The notes below the pieces were generated by a model. It was not told the DNA's origin. It did no database searches and was given only the letters and a program-made list of their open reading frames with translations. From Bacillota bacterium (lineage in GTDB: Bacteria > Bacillota > UBA4882 > UBA8346), in the NCBI GenBank assembly GCA_023410535.1, contig JAEYPR010000019.1, forward strand, positions 129,677 through 193,676: a DNA stretch of 64,000 bases, in the 5' to 3' direction. The number at the start of each line of letters is the position of its first letter. Position 1 is the stretch's first letter. Below, piece after piece: positions 26,672 to 36,836 of the stretch. The translations under genes and the position numbers were made by a program.

Positions 26672-26699
26672 AAACTGAAAGACGGCGTAAGCCGTCTTT
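26672..26699 (-). terminator. Terminator after flgL
   Basis: Stem AAAGACGGC (26678-26686) with GCCGTCTTT (26691-26699); the minus strand continues CAGTTTTTTG. It separates the flgM-flgL transcript from fliW-csrA. The rest of the gap (26428-26671) shows no gene. Confidence 0.85.
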
Positions 26700-26733
26700 T
26701 GATTGTTACCGCATCGCTGAACCGACACTACTG

Positions 26734-29496
26734 CTATAAATAGTCCAGCAGTGTTTTGGGAAGAATTTTTCCGGAAATCTGCAGCGCGGCAAGGTAGGCC
26801 ATTTCCTGGACTTTCATATCCATCACTGCTTGGGTATAATCAACGTCCTCCACGTCAGAGAGCAACGTCGTGACATTGGTCTTCATCCCTTCCAACCGGT
26901 CAATCCCTTTTTCGAGCCGATTAACCTTGGCGCCAACCTCACCTTGAACGATTAAGATTTTCTCCATATCTTTCTTAACCGCCGTTATATCCTCGTTTCC
27001 TAAGGCATTGATGTTCCCGGAACGCAAATCGGTACTGAATTTTCGCAAATTACTAAAGATTGAGTCAAACAACGAGTCACCGGTGGTGTTCATCTTTACC
27101 CGGATCCCGATATTGACTTCATATTCGATGTTGCCTTGATCCCCTTCGTAATTGGGCAAAGTCTGTTCCGACTTGACACCGTCGGCAAAACCCATTGCAC
27201 TTAAAATGTCGGCGCTTGAACCTGATTGCAGGGTGATTGGAAGCACGTTATCATGATCCGTCGGATCATGATACACGAGACGCAACCGATTATCCGAGGT
27301 GATTTCCGCTTGAACATTGGCGTAAGAACCGCCCAAAGCCTGAATCTTACCTTGAATCTGTGTGGCAAACTCCTCTAAAGTATATGAACCGCCGTCCAAA
27401 CTGATCTCTTGAGTGGTGCCCTGACCCACGGTAATCTGAAAACGGTTATTGGCATTTACCCCATAATTGGCGTTAATCGAATATTGGCTGGTTGGATCGG
27501 GAATTACGCTCCACGGGCTATCCAAGGTTGCAATTTGAGTTACCGGATCATAAGCAATAATGGTACGGCTTTGGCCTTCTCCAACCCCGGAAGAAATTGC
27601 GATCGGCATTCCTTTATAAAAGTCGGTGGTCAACGCCGAATTTGCCGCCAGTTTAATCTGGTTGGCAGCGGTGGTTCCACTAACCATCCCTTGGGTCGGC
27701 GGAGTCAAAGTATACTCCGACGTATCATCGGGGGCCGTGGTCCAAGGACTATCGACCGTTGCAATTTGTGATCCGGAATAATTGGTAATGGTCCGGGTTT
27801 GGCCCGCACCTGTCCCTTTAGTGATAGTTAACGTCCAATTCTGATAGTAATTACTCGTGGTGCTAGAATTAGACGCTAAGCTGATTTGGTCGGCTGCCAA
27901 TGGCGGACCGGACGGAATCCGAGCAGTCTCCCGTAACGGGTAAAACCCTAATACCTGTATCGGGCCAGTCAATGGATTCCCAATTAATTCCTTAGTCGTC
28001 GCTTTATCTTCAAAACCTAATTTTTGTAACGTATTATCACTGATCTGGTACGTGTCGCCTGTGGACGGAACGAAATTCCAATCTTTATCCAACAAAGCCT
28101 GTTTGGTCGTCCCATCGTAACCGATGATTCGCCGGGTCTCCACGGTTCCGTTAGCATGAGTTACGGTGATCGACGCGCCGTTATAAAAATTATTGATTGA
28201 ACTGCTTCCGGCAGTCGCTAACGTAATTGCTGCCGGACTGTTGGTTCCGGACTGGGCGGTTCCGTTTAAAGCCGGGGTTATGGTATACTCTGCTCCGACC
28301 GGCAAGGTCCCCCAAGGACCGCTAAGCGTGGCGGTATGCGTCGTAGCGTCATAATCGGCGATGGTCATGGTCTGTCCGGCGCCGGCCCCATTGGTGATAG
28401 TGATCGTCATTCCTTTGTAAAAATCATCAATCGCACTGGAGTTGGCCGGGTCAAAGCTGATCGTATTGGCGCCAACTCCGGCGGCGTTCCCTGATAACGG
28501 CGGAGTAATGATATATTCGGAAGTGGTATCGGGGGTAATCAGCCAGTCACTATTCATTCCGGTAATCCGTTGGGTCATTCCGTCGTAATCGGTGATTTGA
28601 CGGCTTTGACCTGCTCCAGCTCCCCGAACAATGGTGACGGTCCAGCCATTGTAATAATCGGCTGTGCTATTGGAATTCAACGTCAGTTGCATTTGATTGG
28701 CCGACCCTACGGTCGCCGGAACGGTCCCGGCGGTTTTGATCGCCGGTCCATTGCGTAACACCAGCGAATGGACCTTACCGTCGGACGGTTGGGTTCCCGC
28801 ATACAATGCAAGGTGATTGTCCGGGGTCATCTTGGCGTAAACCGGCACGTCATATCCTGCCGCATTCAACTGTTTTTGAATATCGTTCGCCAAGTCATTC
28901 AAAGTTTTCCCGGCAGTTCCGTCATAGATGCCCGGAGTCAGGTTAAGAATTTTGGCGGTTCCGTCGTCCAGTTTCACCTCAATTTGACTATTGGCTTGAT
29001 CAATGACTATCGGTTTTACCTGCAAATCCAGGGTCTCGCTGTTAACCGAAGCCCGTTTCGTATAGGCCGGTTGCAAAACATTGGTACCGGAAAAAATATA
29101 ACGATTGTCAATGTTGGTATTGGCAATCTCGAGCAATCCATCGCTAATTTGATCGATTTCGGCGGCTAACGCGGCTCGTGAATCCGCCGGCATGCTGGAG
29201 GAAGCGCCGCTTAAAATCAACTCATAAACCCGTTGCAAATTGGTAGTGACCGTTTGCAACGCTTCGTCGGTGGCGGTCAACCAACTTATTCCACTATTGG
29301 AGTTGGAAGTGAATTGGGCAATATCATTTAAACTGCTATTCATTGCCATGCTGCGGGACGTGCCGATCGGGTCGTCGGAAGGAAATTGAATCCGCTTCCC
29401 GCTGCTGATTTGGTTGCTCTGGCGTTGAATCTCACTTTCACGGCGCATCAAGTTGGAAACATAGTTTCCATACATCATTTTATTGGTTACCCGCAT
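26734..29496 (-). CDS. flgL: Flagellar hook-filament junction protein FlgL with large repeat insertion
   Basis: 920 residues, about three times the usual length. The N-terminus (MRVTNKMMYGNYVSNLM...QISSGKRIQFPSDDP) and C-terminus (EDVDYTQAVMDMKVQEMAYLAALQISGKILPKTLLDYL) are the flagellin-like helical D0/D1 parts that join hook to filament outside the cell. Between them, residues about 263-675 hold five related modules of 65-75 residues (263-334, 342-409, 421-486, 533-600, 609-675) with the pattern FY-G-I-I-GAGAG--R-I--YD--T--ATLD-PW--P----Y-ITP. They predict as beta-rich and would be surface-exposed. It is the last gene of the flagellar cluster, 12 bases after flgK. Confidence 0.93.
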   Translation of the reverse strand: MRVTNKMMYGNYVSNLMRRESEIQRQSNQISSGKRIQFPSDDPIGTSRSMAMNSSLNDIAQFTSNSNSGISWLTATDEALQTVTTNLQRVYELILSGASSSMPADSRAALAAEIDQISDGLLEIANTNIDNRYIFSGTNVLQPAYTKRASVNSETLDLQVKPIVIDQANSQIEVKLDDGTAKILNLTPGIYDGTAGKTLNDLANDIQKQLNAAGYDVPVYAKMTPDNHLALYAGTQPSDGKVHSLVLRNGPAIKTAGTVPATVGSANQMQLTLNSNSTADYYNGWTVTIVRGAGAGQSRQITDYDGMTQRITGMNSDWLITPDTTSEYIITPPLSGNAAGVGANTISFDPANSSAIDDFYKGMTITITNGAGAGQTMTIADYDATTHTATLSGPWGTLPVGAEYTITPALNGTAQSGTNSPAAITLATAGSSSINNFYNGASITVTHANGTVETRRIIGYDGTTKQALLDKDWNFVPSTGDTYQISDNTLQKLGFEDKATTKELIGNPLTGPIQVLGFYPLRETARIPSGPPLAADQISLASNSSTTSNYYQNWTLTITKGTGAGQTRTITNYSGSQIATVDSPWTTAPDDTSEYTLTPPTQGMVSGTTAANQIKLAANSALTTDFYKGMPIAISSGVGEGQSRTIIAYDPVTQIATLDSPWSVIPDPTSQYSINANYGVNANNRFQITVGQGTTQEISLDGGSYTLEEFATQIQGKIQALGGSYANVQAEITSDNRLRLVYHDPTDHDNVLPITLQSGSSADILSAMGFADGVKSEQTLPNYEGDQGNIEYEVNIGIRVKMNTTGDSLFDSIFSNLRKFSTDLRSGNINALGNEDITAVKKDMEKILIVQGEVGAKVNRLEKGIDRLEGMKTNVTTLLSDVEDVDYTQAVMDMKVQEMAYLAALQISGKILPKTLLDYL

Positions 29497-29508
29497 CGAC
29501 TACCCTCC

Positions 29509-30918
29509 TTAGATCTTCAAGCGATTTATGATCACATCCAGCAGCTCATTCATGGTACTGATAATTTTTGCCGCTGCGTTATAACCATGTTGAAACTGGA
29601 TCATATTGGTCATCTCTTCATCCAGAGAAACTCCGGAGATGGATTCGCGCTTCTCACTCAAGTGATCGATTAACAGTGCTTGATTGTTCGCTTTGGTTTT
29701 GGCCGTATTGGAGTCAATACCCAATTCCGCGATGACCCCGGCAAAAAACGATCCCATGGTGACGGTGTTACCATTTAGAATCGGCTTTTGTTTCAGCGCA
29801 GCCATTTCTAAAGCAATTGCGCCCTCGCCGCTCGCTCCCGAAGCGGAAGCGGCAATCCGTTGGGGATTATCTTCAATGACTTCGGCAAGTCGGATATCCG
29901 AAGCACCGGTTCCTTCAAAAAAATTCATATTTGTGCTGCCGTCAAGTCCGATTCCTTTCTGGTGAACACTGTTAACATTGGTGATCAACGCTTTGGCGTA
30001 CTGATCCAAGTTGTTCAACATTTGCGGAATTTTCTCATCCCGAACAGTCAAAAGGCCTTGTAACGATCCGCTGGAAATATTCACTTCGCGCGCCGCGGGG
30101 TCGGTTAGCCCTTCCCAACGAATCTCCGAGGCTGATGGATCATTTTCATTGCGGACCGTAATCATTGAGCTGCATTGATTGCCATATACCAATGAACGAC
30201 CGCCAACCGTCACCGTCACGCGATTTTGCGCATCGTAAGTGGTCCGAATATTAACAATACTGGAGAGTTTCTCAAGCACCTCATCGCGGCGGTCCAACAG
30301 ATCGTTCGGTTGATCTCCTTGAATATTGATTTTACCGATTTGGTCGTTCAACTCGGCTAATTCTTTGGCATAACCATTAATCTCTTCGACTTGGGCGGCG
30401 ATTCGGTCGTTAATATCCGATCGTAACGTTTTTAAACCTTGATAACTTTGGCGGATTTGATCGGTCATCGTCATTGTTTGCTGCACCAATGCCGCCCGTG
30501 TCGGCGTATCATTCGGTTTCGTGGACAAATCTTGCATAGCGCTCCAAAATTCGTCAACCGCGGCCCGAATTCCACTATCGGAAGGCTCGTTTAAGGTACG
30601 TTCAACCTGATCCAGCATATCCCGCATCGCTGCCCACTGTCCCAAGGAAGAGCTTTCGCGTTGAATCTGGTCGTCCAGCAATTGATCGCGCACCCGATTG
30701 ATTGAGGTGATATCGACTCCGGTACCAATTTGTCCGGCCGATTTTTCACGATTGAAAATCGGATAAGTGTACGGCGCAGTAGCCGAAATCGTCGGCACCT
30801 GACGAGAATAACCCGGTGTTCCGGCGTTAGCCATGTTATGACTGGTAATTTCTAAGGCTTTTTGCGACGTAAGCAAGGCGCGACGCCCAATTTCTAGTCC
30901 GGAGAAAGTTGATGGCAT
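29509..30918 (-). CDS. flgK: Flagellar hook-associated protein 1
   Basis: 469 residues. FlgK forms the first hook-filament junction ring. The N-terminal FSGLEIGRRALLTSQKALEITSHNMANAGTPGYSRQ and C-terminal LDEEMTNMIQFQHGYNAAAKIISTMNELLDVIINRL are the conserved export and D0 coiled-coil regions. It lies eight bases downstream of flgN, whose product is its chaperone, and just upstream of flgL. Confidence 0.97.
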   Translation of the reverse strand: MPSTFSGLEIGRRALLTSQKALEITSHNMANAGTPGYSRQVPTISATAPYTYPIFNREKSAGQIGTGVDITSINRVRDQLLDDQIQRESSSLGQWAAMRDMLDQVERTLNEPSDSGIRAAVDEFWSAMQDLSTKPNDTPTRAALVQQTMTMTDQIRQSYQGLKTLRSDINDRIAAQVEEINGYAKELAELNDQIGKINIQGDQPNDLLDRRDEVLEKLSSIVNIRTTYDAQNRVTVTVGGRSLVYGNQCSSMITVRNENDPSASEIRWEGLTDPAAREVNISSGSLQGLLTVRDEKIPQMLNNLDQYAKALITNVNSVHQKGIGLDGSTNMNFFEGTGASDIRLAEVIEDNPQRIAASASGASGEGAIALEMAALKQKPILNGNTVTMGSFFAGVIAELGIDSNTAKTKANNQALLIDHLSEKRESISGVSLDEEMTNMIQFQHGYNAAAKIISTMNELLDVIINRLKI

Positions 30919-30926
30919 ATCTTAAG

Positions 30927-31376
30927 TCACCCCTTGTAATCCAAAATATTGGTTTTGCTCATACCGTTCACTTTTCCGGACGAACTATAAAGCCCAGGTT
31001 CGCCATCGGCGGATATGACCGTATTAATCGTAAAACGAATCATACTCAAAGAATCTTGAATCAACGTCTGATTAAACTCGTTATTGAGCTTGATTTCTAT
31101 CACCAATTGTTTGATTTGGCTAATATAATCGGAAAGTTCTGATGGAATGTCCGCCGCGGATTTGCCATTCAAAAAAAATCGCACCTGCGGGGAGCAGGCG
31201 TTTTCAATGGCATGAAGTTGTTTGGAAGCCGCCTCTTCCTTGAGGACAATCTTTTCCATCCCTTGTAAATCGTCATGAAGTAAAGCGTCCTTCTTTTGCA
31301 GAGTTAAACGCTTTATTTCTTCCAATAGGTCAATTTCTTGACGAAGCAACTTTTCCAGTTGTTCATTAAGGGGCAT
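30927..31376 (-). CDS. flgN: FlgN-type flagellar export chaperone
   Basis: 149 residues, mostly helical. FlgN keeps FlgK and FlgL export-competent. The N-terminal LRQEIDLLEEIKRLTLQKKDALLHDDLQGMEKIVLKEEAASKQL is typical, and the C-terminus NGMSKTNILDYKG ends in the short motif common to FlgN in Bacillota. It is placed between flgM and flgK, five bases past flgM. Confidence 0.88.
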   Translation of the reverse strand: MPLNEQLEKLLRQEIDLLEEIKRLTLQKKDALLHDDLQGMEKIVLKEEAASKQLHAIENACSPQVRFFLNGKSAADIPSELSDYISQIKQLVIEIKLNNEFNQTLIQDSLSMIRFTINTVISADGEPGLYSSSGKVNGMSKTNILDYKG

Positions 31377-31381
31377 TAAGC

Positions 31382-31684
31382 CTACCTCCCGGCAAGCTCA
31401 TCCACAAGGCTCCGTTCAATCATTTTTTGAGCGATATCGCTACCTGAAACGTTGTACGTGCCGTTTTGGACGAGTTGTTTTAGTTCATTAACTTTATCGG
31501 CACGAACATCAGGAGACTTTAGAACTTGTTCTTTGATTAAATTCAACTCTTGCACACGATTGGACAAGACCAAAACATCGCCCCGTTTTAAAGCGGGTTT
31601 TTCTTGAACAACGGGTTGTTTGGCATAATTATAGCATTGATTGAGGTGCAATACCGTCTGCACCTGTTTGTTAGAGATGATCAT
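31382..31684 (-). CDS. flgM: Anti-sigma-28 factor FlgM
   Basis: About 100 residues from an ATG with AGGTGG five bases upstream. FlgM holds the flagellar sigma factor inactive until exported through the finished hook. The C-terminal half (RADKVNELKQLVQNGTYNVSGSDIAQKMIERSLVDELAG) is the FlgM sigma-binding helix set. It follows yvyF after 86 bases and precedes flgN, the usual Bacillota order. Confidence 0.92.
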   Translation of the reverse strand: MIISNKQVQTVLHLNQCYNYAKQPVVQEKPALKRGDVLVLSNRVQELNLIKEQVLKSPDVRADKVNELKQLVQNGTYNVSGSDIAQKMIERSLVDELAGR

Positions 31685-31770
31685 CCTTTCCACCTACACC
31701 TTCAAAAAATTAACTCTTCAAATCCCGAATCTATGTCAAATTTCACTGCAAACCATGAAAACGATCTTCG

Positions 31771-32007
31771 TCAATCCGCTTTCTGAGGAGCTTTTTCCAA
31801 ACGCCCCTCCCGCAAAAATCTGGTAATTACCCGAATATCGACGCCTGTCGCCCGGTTTACTTGAGCGACGGTAGAATTGGGATGGTCATATAAATACTCC
31901 CGGATCCTGACAAATTCGGACTGTTCCGCTACGGAACAGCGTTCACAAACTTCGGCATCGACATAGTTAAAGATCTTACCACACCGTTTACAATTTCTAA
32001 TCTCCAT
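31771..32007 (-). CDS. yvyF: YvyF-like flagellar operon protein
   Basis: 78 residues from the ATG of MEIRNCKRCGKIF. Two CxxC pairs (CKRCGK and CERC) make an N-terminal zinc ribbon, followed by a helix-turn-helix-like half (YDHPNSTVAQVNRATGVDIRVITRFLREGRL). It matches the small flagellar-operon protein located between comFC and flgM in many Bacillota; its role is regulatory at best and not settled. It overlaps comFC by 11 bases. Confidence 0.88.
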   Translation of the reverse strand: MEIRNCKRCGKIFNYVDAEVCERCSVAEQSEFVRIREYLYDHPNSTVAQVNRATGVDIRVITRFLREGRLEKAPQKAD

Positions 32008-32791
32008 ATAATTGTCCCCCTGCTTCGGAACCAAACCACTGCGAGTCAATTACGCCGCTGGCTAAGGTCAGTACCTTAACTTCCTTGGCGCCACCCCGCA
32101 ACAATATTCGCGCTGCTTCCGAAACAGTTGCTCCGGTCGTCAGGATATCGTCAACTAACAATACTCGGGCCCCCGGTAAACCACGCGTGTCAATTAATCG
32201 AAAGGCCCCACTAATATTGCAAAATCGCTCTTCTTTATGTAATGAATTTTGTGATTCGGTTATTTTATCCCTAATTATTATAGCGCTTTTTAGATAAATT
32301 CCCAAATACCTTTGGAGTGGATTAGCTAGTAATTCCGCTTGATTATAACCTCGGATAGCCATTTTTTGGCTATGAATGGGAATTGGAATAATTATGTTAA
32401 TTTTTTTAAAATAATCCCGATGGAGCTTTGCCCATTCCACCAATAACTCTCCAAGGGCCAATCCCAATTCCGGACGGTAACGATATTTAAATTCGCTCAA
32501 ATACTCACGTAAGGCACCCTCATACAAAGCAACCGAACGCGCTTGCGAAAAATAGTAACACGTCTGGATGCACTGGGTGCATAAAGTCGTTTTTTCCATA
32601 ACCAAACGTTGCGGCCGCCCACAACAAATACAGCTTGGTGGAGCGATGAATGCGATCTGCCTAAGGCATAGGTTACCCAAACCGCCGCCAATAGCCGCTT
32701 CCCGTTGGCAAATCGGACATAACTCCTGTGGCGGAAATAGAAATTCCGCAAAACCCAGTCCAAGCTCATGGAACCATTTTCTGTTTCCCAA
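31997..32791 (-). CDS. comFC: ComF family phosphoribosyltransferase-like competence protein
   Basis: 264 residues. An N-terminal double zinc-binding part (CPICQRE and CCGRPQRL..CTQC) is followed by a PRTase-like fold ending in the signature VLLVDDILTTGATVSEAARIL near residue 218. ComFC proteins take part in DNA uptake in competent bacteria, and bind PRPP-like ligands. It follows comFA by 38 bases and overlaps yvyF. Confidence 0.94.
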   Translation of the reverse strand: MGNRKWFHELGLGFAEFLFPPQELCPICQREAAIGGGLGNLCLRQIAFIAPPSCICCGRPQRLVMEKTTLCTQCIQTCYYFSQARSVALYEGALREYLSEFKYRYRPELGLALGELLVEWAKLHRDYFKKINIIIPIPIHSQKMAIRGYNQAELLANPLQRYLGIYLKSAIIIRDKITESQNSLHKEERFCNISGAFRLIDTRGLPGARVLLVDDILTTGATVSEAARILLRGGAKEVKVLTLASGVIDSQWFGSEAGGQLYGD

Positions 32792-32829
32792 ACTAATTAT
32801 CGACCAACCTTCAAAAAAGTTTATAAGAC

Positions 32830-34584
32830 CTAAGACCCAATTTTCCGGTCTAAATATCCTAGCCGATATCCTTCAGCGTTTTGTGACCGAATCCATTCAA
32901 TCGCCTCGTGAACTGCCCGGCTTTTCCGACTCCCGATCAGCAGCACCCGGGACGGTTTCCCGTTGCGCCCGGCCCGACCCGCAATTTGAACCAAAGTTGG
33001 ACAATCAAAAATTCCTTCAAAATCAGCGTTCAAAACTACCACATCAAGGTCGGGGATGGTGATTCCCCGTTCGTAGATGGTTGAAACAACCAAAAATAAG
33101 AACTCTCCGGATAACAATTTGCCTTTGACCACCTCACGTTGTGCGGTACCGGCATGTACAAAACTTCCGGCAATCCCGCGCGAGCCGGCCCATCGGCAGA
33201 TCTGCCTTCCGTACTCTTCGACCTCACTCACCTTCGGAAGAAAAATCAACAATCTCCGCCCGTTCATTGGCAATTGACAGAGCAACTCCTGTAGTATGAC
33301 CGGCGGTTCCCCCCGTGCCGAACTCTTCCGTAGAGATTCCCGGATAAACTCGGGAACAGTCAATGGTTGACGATGTGGTCGGGCCGGAATCGTAACATTA
33401 GGCAACTCGCCTTGGCGTAACTTTTGGCGGATAGATTTATCGGGGGTGGCGGTCATTACAACAAACTTTCCGGCAGGCTTCAACCCCCGTTGCACCGCAA
33501 AATGAAGCATCGCGCTCCCCTGATACGGGAAGGCGTCCTCTTCGTCAATGATTACAAGGTCATACGCCTGATAAAAACGCAGACATTGATGAGTCGTCGC
33601 AATGATCAGCCGGGCGTCGCTAAACCGTTCACCGCTGCCACCAAAAATTGCAGCGATCGTTGTTTCCGGAAACGCCTCGCGAAACCGGGGGTAAAGTTCC
33701 TGCACAATGTCCTTGCGCGGAATTGCGAACAGAACCCGGCCTCCGGAGTTTAGGACATCGGCAACAATGCCGAAACTGACTTCGGTTTTCCCGCCGCCGC
33801 AAACAGCCCAAACCAGAAACTGTCGCTGGTCGCCCGTCCAAAATTTGCGTAATTCGGTCGCAGCCCGTTGTTGCGGTGGGGTGAGCTCAAAATGCAGTTT
33901 CGGAGTTACAAACGGTTCCGGCACGATTCCCGCTGTTCGATCCGGTTGGAAATATAAGGGTTGACAGCTTTTCGCCACACCCATGCTCTGGCATTGGGTG
34001 CAAGTTAAACAATGAGGATTGCCACAAAACAAGCAATGGTCTTCAATTATTCCGACGGTTGCTCCGCAACGTCTGCAAAAGGGTAAGCCCAACCGGTCCA
34101 TGGTGACCGCCGCTTGTCGTTGGACCAATCCTTGAAGGACCAACGGCTGAATTGATCGTTCAGGATCCCAGGGAACGGATAAACCGGCTGTTTCATATAG
34201 TTCGGGAAGTTCATTCCCAAGGACGATTCGACCCGCTAAGGCTCGAAGCAACAGTTCATCGCCGACGGTCTCCGCCGCGAATTCATTCAGCTGAAACTTT
34301 TCGGAGGGAAGTATTTTTTGCGGTTGGATTGTCTGAATAATCTCCGCAACGGCCTGCCGCCATTGCCGGGGTTTCAGCTTGCGCGCGGATCGGCGAAGCC
34401 GTTCGACCGCCAGTTCCGCCAGGAAGATCGGGAGGGGCGGCCGGAAGACTTGCATCATTGTGAAGCCCGCTTTGCGAAGCCAGGGCGCATCGCTGCGTGG
34501 ATCGGAACTTAATCCGTTTTGAGATTCACCGTTTTCATTATACGCGCTATAAAGGAAATATTTTGGAGCAAGTATCCGGATCAC
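32830..34584 (-). CDS. comFA: ComFA-like DEAD/DEAH-box DNA translocase
   Basis: 584 residues. ComFA drives single-stranded DNA through the ComEC channel during transformation. Four-cysteine zinc finger elements (CRRCGATVGIIEDHCLFCGNPHC..C..C near 187-215) come first, then Walker A in VCGGGKTE near 265, a DEED Walker B (IIDEEDAFPY near 345), VVMTATPDKS, and the C-terminal helicase domain with QIAGRAGRNGKPS near 540. The first 40 residues look unlike the family, so the start may be later. Paired with comFC, it suggests natural competence, though other com genes are not in the window. Confidence 0.92.
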   Translation of the reverse strand: MIRILAPKYFLYSAYNENGESQNGLSSDPRSDAPWLRKAGFTMMQVFRPPLPIFLAELAVERLRRSARKLKPRQWRQAVAEIIQTIQPQKILPSEKFQLNEFAAETVGDELLLRALAGRIVLGNELPELYETAGLSVPWDPERSIQPLVLQGLVQRQAAVTMDRLGLPFCRRCGATVGIIEDHCLFCGNPHCLTCTQCQSMGVAKSCQPLYFQPDRTAGIVPEPFVTPKLHFELTPPQQRAATELRKFWTGDQRQFLVWAVCGGGKTEVSFGIVADVLNSGGRVLFAIPRKDIVQELYPRFREAFPETTIAAIFGGSGERFSDARLIIATTHQCLRFYQAYDLVIIDEEDAFPYQGSAMLHFAVQRGLKPAGKFVVMTATPDKSIRQKLRQGELPNVTIPARPHRQPLTVPEFIRESLRKSSARGEPPVILQELLCQLPMNGRRLLIFLPKVSEVEEYGRQICRWAGSRGIAGSFVHAGTAQREVVKGKLLSGEFLFLVVSTIYERGITIPDLDVVVLNADFEGIFDCPTLVQIAGRAGRNGKPSRVLLIGSRKSRAVHEAIEWIRSQNAEGYRLGYLDRKIGS

Positions 34585-34640
34585 TCCCTGCCGTTATACT
34601 TCCGTTCACCCCAAAAACTATTGAGTTATAAAACCCGGGT

Positions 34641-36836
34641 TCAGTTTGATGATAAAGCTTCCCGCAGTCTTTCTTTGAGCAACGAGAGACGCTCTTCAAT
34701 CCGGTTGTTTTTGATGGCGATCGCCAAGGCTTTTTTGGTCCCGATCAACAACACCATCTTTTTGGCCCGGGTGACCGCCGTATACAGCAGATTTCGCTGT
34801 AACATCAAAAAATGTTGCGTAGTCACCGGCATAACAACCACCGGGTATTCGTTTCCCTGACTCTTATGAACCGACATCGCATAGGCCAAGACCAATTGAT
34901 CGATCTCGTCCGACTCGTACGGTACGTTCCGCTCCCCTTCGACTTCAGGAAAGGTCACCACCAAGCTGCGGTCCTCCGGATCAAGCTGACGGATCCGTCC
35001 GATATCGCCATTAAAAACCTGTTTTTGATAGTCGTTGCGCAATTGCATAACTTTGTCGCCAACCCGAAATACCGTATTGCCGGATTGCAGCTCCGTTTTG
35101 TTGGGACTGGCCGGATTGAGAGCGTTCTGCAGGATCAAATTGAGGTTTTCCACTCCGGTTGTCGTGCGACGCATCGGCGTTAATATTTGAATATCCTCAA
35201 TCGGATCGCAATGCAGATATTGGGGAATCCGTTTCTGAACCAGCGCCGGAAAAAGCGCTGCGATCTGTTCGGGATTATCATCCTCGATGAAGAAAAAGTC
35301 ATTGTTCTTCGATAGTTGCGGAAACGAACCTTGATTGATTTGGTGCGCGTTATGGACAATCATACTCCCGCCCGCCTGACGGAAGATGGTCGCCAAACGT
35401 ACCGTCGGCACGCAACGGGAACGGATCAGATCCCGCAATACCGAACCCGGGCCGACCGAAGGCAATTGATCCACATCCCCAACCATGATTAAGCGTGTCC
35501 CCGGTTTCACCGCTTTGAGGAGACTATAAAAAAGCAATAAGTCGACCATTGAAAACTCATCGACGATCAACACGTCGGTTGCAAGCGGTTCTTTCTCATT
35601 ATACTGAAATTGGCCGGCGCCGCCACTTGCCCCGCCAAAGCCCAACAGTCGGTGGATGGTCTTGGCCCCTTCCCGGGTCGACTCCGCCAAACGTTTGGCC
35701 GCCCGCCCCGTCGGGGCGGCCAGTAACACCTTTAAACCGCTCATTTTGAATAGTTCAACGATTGCCCGGATAATCGTGGTTTTCCCGGTTCCGGGCCCAC
35801 CGGTGATCACCAGCAACCCGTTCCCGACCGCTTTTAAAACCGCCTCCCACTGTTTATCCGCCAACTCCATTTGATTGCGGACCGAATATTGCCCCAACCA
35901 TTCCCTAGGGTCGATCCGGACCTCTTTTAGGCCCGCTTGGAGCAGTTCTTTGATTTTTGTCACAACACCGTTCTCGCTATAGTAAAACGGGGCCAAATAT
36001 AGTATAAACCGTTCTTCATGGAGCTGCCGGAAGATCTCTTTATTGACGATTAGATCTTCCAACGCGGCCGCCACTTGGATCTCATTGACATTCAGTTCAG
36101 CCGTGGCTTTGGCGCTGAATTCCTTTTCATAGGCGAACAAATGCCCTTCACTGCTATGCTCGTTCAATAAGTAGCGGATCCCGGCCCGGACGCGATAAGG
36201 CGAATCTTCCTTGATCCCAACCTTCTGGGCGATCTGGTCGGCGATTTTGAAGCCAATTCCAAACACCTCGTCCGCTAGGCGGTAGGGATTTTCTTTCACA
36301 ATGGGAATAGCGGCGGTATTATAATTCCGGTAAATCTTCAAAGCATAAGCCGGGCTAACTCCCACCCCTTGTAAAAAGACCATGATCGCTTCAATGGCGC
36401 CATGAGATTCCAGACTGCGGACAATTTTAGCGGCCTTATTCTCACTGATACCCGAGATCTCGGTTAAGCGGCCAGGTTCATGTTGAATAACCTCCAGCGC
36501 GTCCAGACCGAACTTTTGCACAATCTTTTTGGCAGTGACCGGACCGACGCCTTTGATCAAACCGCTAGCCAAATAACGTTCGATGCCCAACAGCGTTTTG
36601 GGGATCTCTTGACGCCATTCCTCGATCTGAAATTGTTCGCCATATTCCTTATGCTTAATCCATTGACCGGTCAGTTGCAGAACTTCGCCGTGATAGAGCG
36701 TTGGCAGATTGCCGACCGCAGTGACTAACCGCCCCGATGCGGTCTTTAGGCGGACCACGGTGTAACCGTTCTCCGCATTGTTAAAGACAACTTGTTCGAC
36801 AGTCCCTTCAAGTTGAGGTTTGATTTCGGTTGTCAT
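34641..36836 (-). CDS. recD2: RecD2-type ATP-dependent 5'-3' DNA helicase
   Basis: 731 residues from an ATG preceded by GGAG; the open frame runs 51 codons further without a ribosome site. RecD2 helicases (without RecBC) unwind DNA in replication-coupled repair. In order: an N-terminal OB-like domain, tandem helix-hairpin-helix elements (KKIVQKFGLDALEVI, ISENKAAKIVRSL near 105-145), Walker A GGPGTGKTTII near 350, LIVDEFSMVD near 430, and the UvrD-C-like HKSQGNEYPVVVMPVT near 660. It stands upstream of comFA with 56 bases between. Confidence 0.95.
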   Translation of the reverse strand: MTTEIKPQLEGTVEQVVFNNAENGYTVVRLKTASGRLVTAVGNLPTLYHGEVLQLTGQWIKHKEYGEQFQIEEWRQEIPKTLLGIERYLASGLIKGVGPVTAKKIVQKFGLDALEVIQHEPGRLTEISGISENKAAKIVRSLESHGAIEAIMVFLQGVGVSPAYALKIYRNYNTAAIPIVKENPYRLADEVFGIGFKIADQIAQKVGIKEDSPYRVRAGIRYLLNEHSSEGHLFAYEKEFSAKATAELNVNEIQVAAALEDLIVNKEIFRQLHEERFILYLAPFYYSENGVVTKIKELLQAGLKEVRIDPREWLGQYSVRNQMELADKQWEAVLKAVGNGLLVITGGPGTGKTTIIRAIVELFKMSGLKVLLAAPTGRAAKRLAESTREGAKTIHRLLGFGGASGGAGQFQYNEKEPLATDVLIVDEFSMVDLLLFYSLLKAVKPGTRLIMVGDVDQLPSVGPGSVLRDLIRSRCVPTVRLATIFRQAGGSMIVHNAHQINQGSFPQLSKNNDFFFIEDDNPEQIAALFPALVQKRIPQYLHCDPIEDIQILTPMRRTTTGVENLNLILQNALNPASPNKTELQSGNTVFRVGDKVMQLRNDYQKQVFNGDIGRIRQLDPEDRSLVVTFPEVEGERNVPYESDEIDQLVLAYAMSVHKSQGNEYPVVVMPVTTQHFLMLQRNLLYTAVTRAKKMVLLIGTKKALAIAIKNNRIEERLSLLKERLREALSSN

